A stretch of DNA of 64,000 nt, taken from JAIXWP01 sp965247015 (GTDB lineage: Bacteria; Bacteroidota; Bacteroidia; Flavobacteriales_D; Sanyastnellaceae). Below, piece after piece: positions 50,514 to 58,548 of this stretch; the first letter of the stretch is position 1; the number at the start of each line of letters is the position of its first letter. Location of the stretch: contig CBDFGG010000004.1 in the NCBI GenBank assembly GCA_965247015.1, forward strand, positions 1,346,490 through 1,410,489. The letters run 5' to 3'. A program made the position numbers and the translations under genes. The notes beneath the pieces were generated by a model. It ran no database searches, was not told the DNA's origin, and saw nothing but the letters and a program-made list of their open reading frames with translations.

Positions 50514-53093
50514 TTAGCCTTGAAAATCAGTGTTGTTTCCTGGAGAGCTACCAAAAAGCTCTTTATATGATTTTGAAAAATAGCTCGGGGAATTGAAGCC
50601 ACACATGTAAGCCACTTCTTTTACGGTGTACTTGTTTTCTGCTAAGAAGTCTTTGGCTTTTTTGAGCCTCACCATGCGAATAAAATTGCTAGTACTTTGA
50701 CCCGTCAGACTTATCAGTTTGCGGTGTAGTTGACTTCTGCTTATTCCTAAAGTATCTCCTAAAGCGTCGGGCCCAAATTCCGTTTGATCGAGGCGTTGGT
50801 GAATGCTATCTATGCACTTCTGGATAAAGGGATCAATGGGTTGGCTGGCTTCCTCATGCGTGATTCGATGGCTATTGTCCTTGCGCAATTGAACCACTGC
50901 ATTCATAATGTTCATGATGCTTTGTCGCAATTCGGAAGGCACAAAAGGTTTAGTGAAATAAGCCACCGCCCCGGCTTGAAGTGCCTCAAGTCTTAATTCA
51001 GAACTATTTCGCGCGGAGAATACCGAAATCGGAATGTGTTGAGTATCTGGAGCCGCCTTCAATGTGCGAAGCAAATCAAGCCCCGACCCATCGGGAAGCA
51101 TGATGTCTGTGAGAATGATATCGGGAATGAGGTTCGAACTAATGGTCAGTGCATCACTCTTATTGAACGCAGTGATTACTTGAACATGTTCTTGAAATAA
51201 TGACTGAACGAATGCAGATAAGTCTATATCATCTTCCACTAAAAGAAGAACAAATTCACTTTGTACCTCTGTTTTTTCGCTGATGGAATGTGTTTCTTTA
51301 AGTGGCAGTGAAATGGAGAATTTCGCACCACGCGGAATGTTTGGTGAATACTGAATTGTTCCTCCAATGTTCTGGAGTATTTCAGAAACAAGGGCGAGTC
51401 CAAGCCCGCTCCCGGTAGGCGAAGTGGCATTTCCTCCTCTATAGAATCGCTGGAATATTTTAGTAACATCTCTCGGGCTAATTCCGGCTCCATTATCTGT
51501 GATAACAATCATTAGATTCTGATGCTGTATAAGAGCTTTTAACTCTATGCGACTTCCGCTGCCAGCATATTTCAAAGCATTAGCAAGTAAATTGGCAATA
51601 ACTGTTTCTACAATATATTTTGGAAAAGATGAAATAGTTCCCTCAGCTGTAGTAAGAATTAATTCTTGATTGTTTTGAGAAAAGGCTTGTTGAAACGATT
51701 CGGACTGTTCGCGGATAAAGGCAATAGGATCTCCCACTTCATAGATTGCTTGAAAGGCTCCTGATTCTAGTTTTGAGAGATGTAGAATATCATTTACCAT
51801 TTTTAGCAATCGTTGAGAATTACGCTCAATGATGGGTAGTTGTTGTTGCAACTGTTGGATATCACCAGAGTCTTTGATCATATTCAACGGGCCACTAATC
51901 AGGGTGAGCGGCGTTCGAATTTCGTGCACAACATTCTGAAAGATTCGATTTCTTTCTAGTTCAAGTTGTCTTTCTACTCTTCGTTTTTGGCGCAGATATG
52001 CATAGAAAATAATAGCGGACAGGGACAATAGGAGGGCAACACCAATCAATAGAATATTTCTATTTTTTAAAACTTCATTTCGAAGTTCAGATTGGAGTAA
52101 AGCCTCATTTTTCTTAGCGATTTCCGCAGATTTTTTCTCTGCTTCAAATTGAATTTGAAGACGCTCAATGGCTTCTTGTTTTTCAGAAGAATTTAGATTT
52201 TGAGAAATATCAAATGCTTCCTTTTTTGAAGCGAGTGCATTTTTGAAATCACCTTGATCGGCATATGCATTGGATAAGGCATTTAGAACCGTGATGGTGT
52301 ATGAGTCTTTTTTTAATTCTTGCGAAAGTGCCAGCGATTTTTTTAGCAAGGAGATACCAGCATTGAAATTTTTTTGCTGAACATAAATTTCACCTTGATT
52401 GTGATATGCCGAAATTAAAACATCGTTGAATTTTCCTTTTTCGCTTAGCTCTATCGAGCGGGCATAATAGTATTGGGCAGAATCAAGCTTCTGGTAGCCC
52501 ATTTGATAAATGCTGCCAACACTATTATACGCTGCGGCTAGTACAGCTTCTTCCTTAGTGAGGGCTGGAAGGGCTTTTTGTAAATTCGATAAAGCTTCTT
52601 CATATTTTCCTAAACTAAATAACACACCTGAAAGGTTGGTCATGATCATTGCATAGTGCGATACCTGACCTGCTTCTAATTTGAGTTGTGCTGCATGTAA
52701 AAAATATTGCTTCGCTTTTTCATAGTCGCCGCGTTGATAGGCAATGACGCCTAGTCCATTGTAGCTTTTTGCAGCAAGATCATCACGTTTATTGGTCTCT
52801 GCCAATTTGATAGCTGACACATACAGTGTAACACCAATGGAGAATTCGGATTGTCCGGAATAGGAATCGCCTAAAAGAGCGATGCATTTTATTTCTTTTT
52901 CTAGGTCTTTTTGTTTTTTTGAAAGTACTAGGGCATTGGATAAATAGAATCGGGACGAATCAACATCGGATAAGGCAAGTCTTTCGCCTTTTGTAATAAG
53001 CGAGTCGATATGGGATTGGGCCTTCATCTGAAGGCTTACGCTGCTAAATGCAACCAGTAATATCCATATCACTAAATGAATTCGCATGCTCAA
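50514..53093 (-). CDS. One-protein hybrid two-component sensor with AraC output (TPR-HK-REC-AraC)
   Basis: This 859-residue membrane sensor has a signal sequence (1-25) and a TPR-rich periplasmic region (about 30-300; AAKSYNGLGVIAYQRGDYEKAKQYFLHAA). A coiled coil and one TM helix follow (NILLIGVALLLSLSAIIFYAYL, about 352-373). HisKA has its phospho-His in NVVHEIRTPLTLISGPL, and HATPase carries NLLANALKYA, DNGAGIS and GSGLGLALV. The receiver domain is LLLVEDDIDLS with phospho-Asp in ILTDIMLPDGSG, and the C-terminus is an AraC helix-turn-helix (LGDTLGISRSQLHRKLISLTGQS ... VAYMCGFNSPSYFSKSYKELFG). Such hybrids usually control surface or glycan genes nearby. It lies 97 bp upstream of the LamG adhesin in the same direction and is the obvious candidate regulator for it. 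Confidence 0.93.
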   Translation of the reverse strand: MSMRIHLVIWILLVAFSSVSLQMKAQSHIDSLITKGERLALSDVDSSRFYLSNALVLSKKQKDLEKEIKCIALLGDSYSGQSEFSIGVTLYVSAIKLAETNKRDDLAAKSYNGLGVIAYQRGDYEKAKQYFLHAAQLKLEAGQVSHYAMIMTNLSGVLFSLGKYEEALSNLQKALPALTKEEAVLAAAYNSVGSIYQMGYQKLDSAQYYYARSIELSEKGKFNDVLISAYHNQGEIYVQQKNFNAGISLLKKSLALSQELKKDSYTITVLNALSNAYADQGDFKNALASKKEAFDISQNLNSSEKQEAIERLQIQFEAEKKSAEIAKKNEALLQSELRNEVLKNRNILLIGVALLLSLSAIIFYAYLRQKRRVERQLELERNRIFQNVVHEIRTPLTLISGPLNMIKDSGDIQQLQQQLPIIERNSQRLLKMVNDILHLSKLESGAFQAIYEVGDPIAFIREQSESFQQAFSQNNQELILTTAEGTISSFPKYIVETVIANLLANALKYAGSGSRIELKALIQHQNLMIVITDNGAGISPRDVTKIFQRFYRGGNATSPTGSGLGLALVSEILQNIGGTIQYSPNIPRGAKFSISLPLKETHSISEKTEVQSEFVLLLVEDDIDLSAFVQSLFQEHVQVITAFNKSDALTISSNLIPDIILTDIMLPDGSGLDLLRTLKAAPDTQHIPISVFSARNSSELRLEALQAGAVAYFTKPFVPSELRQSIMNIMNAVVQLRKDNSHRITHEEASQPIDPFIQKCIDSIHQRLDQTEFGPDALGDTLGISRSQLHRKLISLTGQSTSNFIRMVRLKKAKDFLAENKYTVKEVAYMCGFNSPSYFSKSYKELFGSSPGNNTDFQG

Positions 53094-53129
53094 ATGTAGT
53101 TAATGACATGTGCTTTAGGATGGGATTGC

Positions 53130-53137
53130 TATTTTTG
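53130..53137 (+). promoter_or_regulatory. TAnnTTTG promoter box of miaE, leaderless position
   Basis: TATTTTTG, then CTCC and the ATG at 53142, which decides the start over the earlier open codons. Confidence 0.65.
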
Positions 53138-53141
53138 CTCC

Positions 53142-53741
53142 ATGGAAAAGAAGAAAGTGATGCTTGGCCTGAGACTCCCCACTGATCCGAGATGGGTGGA
53201 GATCGTGGAGGGAAATATTGAAGAAATTCTGACTGACCACGCCTACTGCGAACAGAAGGCCACTACTAACGCGATTACCAATATCGTACGCTTCCCTGAA
53301 TATTCTGATATGGTGGAAGAGATGACGCGCATTGCTCAAGAGGAAATCCAACACTTTGGAATGGTTCACCAAGAACTACTGAAGCGTGGTCTCACCCTCG
53401 GACGCGAGCGCAAAGATCCTTATGTGCACGACCTTGCAACGTTCATTCTGCACGGCGGAGGGCGCGAGGAACAATTCGTGGATCGTATGCTTTTTGGTGC
53501 AATGATCGAAGCACGAAGTTGCGAACGATTCCGATTGCTTTCTGAGCGCATTGCAGATGAGGACCTCAAAAAATTCTACTATGATTTGATGGTAAGTGAA
53601 GCAGATCACTACACCACTTTTATCACTTTGGCTAGAAAGTATGGCAAGGGTGTCGACGTGGATGAGCGCTGGCAAGAGTGCCTCGACTTTGAAGCATCGC
53701 TGATGGAAAAGTATGGCAAACGTGAAACGATTCACGGATGA
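53142..53741 (+). CDS. miaE: MiaE-like tRNA hydroxylase (diiron)
   Basis: This 199-residue ferritin-like diiron enzyme is expected to hydroxylate the 2-methylthio-isopentenyl adenosine of tRNA. Carboxylate and His ligands are visible in HAYCEQKATTNA, QEEIQHFGMVHQELL, MIEARSCERFRLL and VSEADHYTTF, the E ... ExxH ... E ... ExxH pattern. The start at 53142 (MEKKKVMLGLRLPTDPRW) follows a TATTTTTG box by 4 nt; 13 codons upstream are open but unsupported. The last codon overlaps the ATG of the next GNAT gene (ATGA). Confidence 0.88.
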   Translation: MEKKKVMLGLRLPTDPRWVEIVEGNIEEILTDHAYCEQKATTNAITNIVRFPEYSDMVEEMTRIAQEEIQHFGMVHQELLKRGLTLGRERKDPYVHDLATFILHGGGREEQFVDRMLFGAMIEARSCERFRLLSERIADEDLKKFYYDLMVSEADHYTTFITLARKYGKGVDVDERWQECLDFEASLMEKYGKRETIHG

Positions 53742-54238
53742 TGCTCCAATTCAAAACCGCTACTATCGCCGATATTCCTTTGATTCGTGAGCTTACGATG
53801 ATGGTTTGGCCGCAAACCTATCGTTCGATCATCAGCGAATCACAAATTGAATACATGCTCGAAATGATGTACAGTGAAGCTTCATTGAAAGAACAAATGA
53901 CTTCGAAGGCATGTGAATTTGTTTTGGTAAATGATACCGAACGTTCGCTCGGTTTTGCATCCTATAGCCATCAAGAGGAAGGCGTTTTTCGTTTACATAA
54001 GCTTTATGTGATTACTGCTGCACAGGGCACTGGAGCTGGTAAAGCACTGATTCATGAAGTGGCAAAAAGGGTATTAGAAAAAAAGGGAGACTGCATCGAA
54101 CTAAACGTGAATCGACACAATTCAGCCGTTGATTTTTACAAGAAAATTGGTTTTACCATTTACCGAGAAGAGGACATTCACATCGGTAGTGATTTTTACA
54201 TGAATGACTATGTGATGCGCTGGAAGCTGGATCACTGA
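53738..54238 (+). CDS. GNAT family N-acetyltransferase
   Basis: This 166-residue acetyltransferase has KTATIADIPLIRELTMMVWPQTYRSI as the typical opening. ERSLGFASYSHQEEGVFRLHKLYVITAAQGTGAGKALIHEVAKRVLEKKG contains the acetyl-CoA loop (Q-G-T-G-A-G-K-A), followed by NRHNSAVDFYKKIGFTIYREED. The start overlaps the miaE stop, so it is translationally coupled. The substrate is unknown. A near copy of the 16-bp palindrome (CCGAA-CGTTCG-CTCGG) lies at 53937. The end overlaps the convergent kinase gene by 7 bp. Confidence 0.88.
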   Translation: MMLQFKTATIADIPLIRELTMMVWPQTYRSIISESQIEYMLEMMYSEASLKEQMTSKACEFVLVNDTERSLGFASYSHQEEGVFRLHKLYVITAAQGTGAGKALIHEVAKRVLEKKGDCIELNVNRHNSAVDFYKKIGFTIYREEDIHIGSDFYMNDYVMRWKLDH

Positions 54239-55743
54239 TCCAATTCAATTCGGAATGTAGTTCCCTTATTGGGTTCGCTCCAACGAATGTAGATTCTGCC
54301 TTTATGATAGTTTTCAATGATACGTTTCACTAGTGAAAGCCCTAGGCCCCATCCTCTTTTCTTTGTGGTGTAGCCCGGTTGAAAAACGGTCTTCCATTTA
54401 TTTTTCGGAATGCCTTTTCCACTATCTGTAATCTCTAAACAAGGAGTACCATTTTCTGTAAATACATGTGCTTTTAAATGGCCCTCACCATCCATTGCAT
54501 CGACTGCGTTCTTGATCAAATTTTCCAAAACCCATCCAAAGAGTGGTAAGTTAAGCGGTGCTGTTACACCTGGAGTGTCATTTGTAATTTCAAATTTCAC
54601 ACGACGACTTACTCTACTTTGCAAATAGTCGATAGCAGATCGTACTGCTTCCTCGAGATCAAGTGCATGGAGTTCAGGTACAGAGCCGATTTTAGAGAAT
54701 CTATCCGTAATGGTATTCAATCGATCGATGTCTTTGTTGAGTTCGGTCATCGTGCCACGATCCACGCCTTGGGCTTCTAACAATGAACTCCAAGCCATCA
54801 AACTCGAAAGTGGAGTACCCAATTGATGCGCGGTTTCTTTGGCCATTCCCACCCATACCTGATTTTGCTCTGCTTTTCTGAACGTAGAAAAGATGAGATA
54901 GCTAATCACCAAAAACACCCCAATAAGAATTAGCTGGAGAATTGGAAAATTTTGAAGTTGTTGCAATACTTCTGAGTCTTCAAAAAAGATATACTGCTTT
55001 CCTTGTCCAGGCAAATCAATCGGTATGGGGGTGTTGTCTTGACGCATGGTTTCAAGCTTCAAGAGCTTTGCTTCCTGCGTCGCCAATGCCAGAGTATCAA
55101 TATTACCCAAGCGAATGATTTTAGTTTGAGTGCTGTCGGTCACTATTACCGGAACAGAAGCTGAATTGATAACTGTTTCAGAGATGAAAGAATTAATCAA
55201 ATCGTCCATGGTGTGTTGCAACTCCATGAAGAGATAACTGTCATTGTAATACACTTTCAATCCTACATCAGGAAATTTGATAGGATCGTATTTCTGCTTC
55301 ATGACTTTATACAAGGAATCGATGTATTGATCATCGTTTGCCTTGTCCTGCGGAAGATTGGCGTAGTTGCTCAATTTTCCCTCCGCATCATAAATCAGAA
55401 TGGGAATGGTACTATTGCTCCAGATATAATCGGTTACAAATGTGAGGTCGTTTTGGTCTTCAGGGTCGCTGAGAATTTGATAGGCCTTGGCGAGAAGATT
55501 GGCTTTTTTACGCTCTTCATCGCGTAGACCATTGAATAGATTTTCGGTGAATGTAACAAGCTGAGCACGGCGCTGAATGGCCTCGCTCCAGAGTTCTACT
55601 TTCTCTCTTTCGCCTTCTCTGATGCGGTCTGCAATGTGATTGCTATACCAAAGCGTAATGCCCACGATGACCATCGCGACGAAGAACAAGAAGATTTTCC
55701 AACGCTGTTTATTGCTGTATAAATTCACATAGCGAATATACAC
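54232..55743 (-). CDS. Membrane sensor histidine kinase
   Basis: This 503-residue kinase has an N-terminal TM helix (about 16-34, IFLFFVAMVIVGITLWY) and a periplasmic sensor region of about 230 residues. A second TM helix (about 272-290) and a dimerisation/phospho-His segment follow (MAKETAHQLGTPLSSLMAWSSLL). The HATPase domain is FGWVLENLIKNAVDAMDGEGH, LEITDSGKGIPKNKW and KRGWGLGLSLVKRIIENYHKG. No response regulator gene is adjacent, so it is an orphan kinase. The signal is unknown. A start earlier than MYIRYVN is not supported. Confidence 0.9.
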   Translation of the reverse strand: MYIRYVNLYSNKQRWKIFLFFVAMVIVGITLWYSNHIADRIREGEREKVELWSEAIQRRAQLVTFTENLFNGLRDEERKKANLLAKAYQILSDPEDQNDLTFVTDYIWSNSTIPILIYDAEGKLSNYANLPQDKANDDQYIDSLYKVMKQKYDPIKFPDVGLKVYYNDSYLFMELQHTMDDLINSFISETVINSASVPVIVTDSTQTKIIRLGNIDTLALATQEAKLLKLETMRQDNTPIPIDLPGQGKQYIFFEDSEVLQQLQNFPILQLILIGVFLVISYLIFSTFRKAEQNQVWVGMAKETAHQLGTPLSSLMAWSSLLEAQGVDRGTMTELNKDIDRLNTITDRFSKIGSVPELHALDLEEAVRSAIDYLQSRVSRRVKFEITNDTPGVTAPLNLPLFGWVLENLIKNAVDAMDGEGHLKAHVFTENGTPCLEITDSGKGIPKNKWKTVFQPGYTTKKRGWGLGLSLVKRIIENYHKGRIYIRWSEPNKGTTFRIELDQ

Positions 55744-55856
55744 GACTCAATGCGAATAACGACATTTCCAAAGTCTGTTAACGCAATGTCCGAACACATA
55801 AGCCCTTCGCTTGTTTGAGTTATCTTAGTGGCAAATATTAGAACGGAGAGAGCGAT

Positions 55857-56960
55857 ATGATTGGATTTCGATTTACAGAGTTTATTCCAGATGCAGACAA
55901 ACGCACGCCGTTTGAGCGTCTGTTGCCCCTTTTCCTCGAACTTCTTAATTACACCTCTGGAGATGCAAAGGACACCTTGGATTGGATGGAGGAGATCGAT
56001 AAGCAGCAACCTATTTTTTCTGATAACTACAACCGTGACGACTTCGAACAAGAGTTGAAACGAAGAGGTTTTTTAAAAGAAGAATATAACAAGGGAAAAG
56101 GTCCAGGGATTGGAATTACGGGCAAGGCGGAGCAATCGATGAGGCAACGTGCACTCGAACAATTGTTCGGGAAAATGAAAAAAAGCACACGAGGAAATCA
56201 CCGCACCAAGCAAACAGGCAATGGCGACGAGCCTACGGAGATGACGCGTCCATTTGTCTTTGGTGATAAGCCCGAACAAATCTTGATGAGCGAATCATTG
56301 CGCAATGCTCAAATCAATAACGGTGCAGAGGAGTTTCTTTTAACCGAAAGTGATTTAGAAGTTTTCGAAACAGAAAATCTTTCGCAAGCATCGACGGTAC
56401 TGATGATTGATATCTCGCACAGTATGATTTTATACGGCGAGGACCGCATCACTCCTGCGAAGAAAGTGGCAATGGCATTGGCAGAGCTTATCATGAAGCG
56501 ATACCCCAAGGACACATTAGACATCGTGGTGTTTGGAGATGACGCTTGGCCGATTCAAGTGAAAGATTTACCATATCTACAAGTGGGCCCATATCATACC
56601 AATACTGTTGCTGGGCTTGAATTAGCGATGGATATTTTACGCAGAAGAAAAACAGGCAACAAACAAATCTTTATGATTACTGATGGCAAACCATCGTGTC
56701 TTAAGGAAGGTGGAGAATATTACAAGAATTCATTCGGACTTGATCCATACATCGTTGGAAAATGCCTCAACCTCGCACGTATGTGCAGAAAGTCACGTAT
56801 TCCAATCACAACATTCATGCTTACGGATGATCCTTATCTCCAACAATTCGTAGATGATTTTACAGAAGCGAATAACGGAAAGGCATTATTCACAGGCCTT
56901 TCAGGACTAGGAGATGGGATCTTGTTGGATTATGAACGAAATAGAAAAAGAAGACGATAA
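55857..56960 (+). CDS. VWA domain protein paired with MoxR-type ATPase
   Basis: This 367-residue protein has a helical N-terminal half and a C-terminal von Willebrand A domain (about 180-350). The metal-site motif DISHSM (D-x-S-x-S) is in VLMIDISHSMILYG, and FMITDGKPSC carries the second Asp. It has no signal peptide or TM helix. VWA proteins of this type act as adaptors with a MoxR AAA+ ATPase, here the next gene five bases downstream, in remodelling or metal-insertion reactions. GGAGAG before the ATG is one of the few Shine-Dalgarno-like sequences in the window. The role of the pair in Bacteroidota is not established. Confidence 0.85.
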   Translation: MIGFRFTEFIPDADKRTPFERLLPLFLELLNYTSGDAKDTLDWMEEIDKQQPIFSDNYNRDDFEQELKRRGFLKEEYNKGKGPGIGITGKAEQSMRQRALEQLFGKMKKSTRGNHRTKQTGNGDEPTEMTRPFVFGDKPEQILMSESLRNAQINNGAEEFLLTESDLEVFETENLSQASTVLMIDISHSMILYGEDRITPAKKVAMALAELIMKRYPKDTLDIVVFGDDAWPIQVKDLPYLQVGPYHTNTVAGLELAMDILRRRKTGNKQIFMITDGKPSCLKEGGEYYKNSFGLDPYIVGKCLNLARMCRKSRIPITTFMLTDDPYLQQFVDDFTEANNGKALFTGLSGLGDGILLDYERNRKRRR

Positions 56961-56965
56961 TATTT

Positions 56966-58453
56966 ATGAAAAATAATAATGCACGTCCCAGCACATTGGG
57001 CGAACTCAAAGCTTCAGGATATAAACCATTATCCATTTCTGAAGAACTAAGAAAAAATTTGATTGAAAAAATGGAATCGGGAGATCCTATTTTTCCAGGC
57101 ATTATCGGATATGATGAAACGGTCATTCCTGATATTCAAAGAGCAATATTAAGTGGTCACAGCATGAATCTTCTTGGATTGAGAGGTCAGGCTAAAACCC
57201 GCATGGCGCGAGGCTTAACGGGCCTTCTTGATGAATGGATTCCATTTGTGGCTGGAAGCGAACTCAACGATGATCCACTTCAACCAATCAGCAGATTTGC
57301 AAAGGATCTTATTGCTGAACACGGTGACCTTACGCCAATAGCATGGCTGCATAGAAATGATCGTTATGTGGAGAAGCTCGCAACGCCAGATGTTACTGTT
57401 GCCGATCTTATTGGTGACGTAGATCCAATCAAAGCGGCCAATTTGAAACTGAGCTACAGCGATGAGCGTGTGATTCACTTTGGACTAGTGCCACGCAGCA
57501 ATCGATGCATTTTTGTGATCAACGAATTGCCCGATTTGCAGCCTCGTATTCAAGTGGCTTTGTTTAATATCCTACAAGAAGGAGATATTCAAATCAGAGG
57601 ATTTCAATTGAGATTGGAATTAGACATACAGTTTGTATTCACAGCAAACCCAGAAGACTATACCAATCGCGGAAGTATTATTACTCCGTTAAAAGACCGT
57701 ATTCAATCACAGATTTTGACGCACTATCCGAAGTCGATAGAGCTGTCGCAGGAGATTACATTGCAAGAAGCGAATATTCGTCCGGAACAACACAAGCGTG
57801 TAGCAGTGCCTGCTTTGCTTAGCGAGTTGATCGAACTCATCGCATTTGAGGCTCGTGAGTCAGAATATGTAGATCAAAAAAGTGGCGTGTCTGCACGTTT
57901 GACGATCAGTGCTTACGAGAATTTGGTGAGTGCCGCAGAGCGCAGAGCAATCATCAATAAGGAGAAAAATACCATTGCACGTATAGGAGATTTACTAGCT
58001 ATTGTTCCAGCGATTACTGGTAAGGTAGAGTTGGTTTATGAAGGCGAACAGGAGGGGCCACAGTTTGTCGCGCTTCGTTTGTTGGGTCAAGCTATTCGAA
58101 AAAAATTCCCTCAAATTTTCCCCAATCCAGATACGTTCAAAAGAAAGAAAGTGGACAGTCCGTATGATCCGATCATTCAATGGTTTGGTCAAAATCAATT
58201 GGAGATAGAGCGTGATATTACCTCTAAAGATTGGGCGGCTGCCCTCTATTCGGTGCCGATGCTGGCGGACTTGGCGAACAAGTATTGTCCTGGAGCTTCC
58301 GAGACAGAGAGACTTCTAATGATGGAGTTTACACTGCACGCATTGGCGGAATATAGCCTCATTGGCAAGAGTGTGATGGATTCAAGCATTGAGTTTTCGG
58401 ATGTAATGAATCAATTATTCTCCGAAGATGATGAGGACATTAACTACAATTAG
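56966..58453 (+). CDS. MoxR/ChlI-type AAA+ ATPase with atypical Walker motifs
   Basis: This 495-residue AAA+ protein resembles the magnesium-chelatase I/MoxR group. The nucleotide-binding loop is LLGLRGQAKTRMARGL, where Ala replaces the Gly before Lys-Thr. Walker B is CIFVINELPDLQ, with Asn where Asp is usual and the Glu kept. Sensor regions are FVFTANPEDYTNRGSII and TPLKDRIQSQILTHYP, and a C-terminal helical domain follows. Both deviations may be typical of this subfamily rather than inactivating. It is co-transcribed with the VWA gene (5-bp gap). Confidence 0.85.
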   Translation: MKNNNARPSTLGELKASGYKPLSISEELRKNLIEKMESGDPIFPGIIGYDETVIPDIQRAILSGHSMNLLGLRGQAKTRMARGLTGLLDEWIPFVAGSELNDDPLQPISRFAKDLIAEHGDLTPIAWLHRNDRYVEKLATPDVTVADLIGDVDPIKAANLKLSYSDERVIHFGLVPRSNRCIFVINELPDLQPRIQVALFNILQEGDIQIRGFQLRLELDIQFVFTANPEDYTNRGSIITPLKDRIQSQILTHYPKSIELSQEITLQEANIRPEQHKRVAVPALLSELIELIAFEARESEYVDQKSGVSARLTISAYENLVSAAERRAIINKEKNTIARIGDLLAIVPAITGKVELVYEGEQEGPQFVALRLLGQAIRKKFPQIFPNPDTFKRKKVDSPYDPIIQWFGQNQLEIERDITSKDWAAALYSVPMLADLANKYCPGASETERLLMMEFTLHALAEYSLIGKSVMDSSIEFSDVMNQLFSEDDEDINYN

Positions 58454-58548
58454 CCTTGGAATCCTAACTCAGTAGGGTAAAAGGCTGAAAAGAGGTATTG
58501 TCTATCAAATCAAGGCTTATTTTAGCCCGCCGTATAAATAAAACCTGT

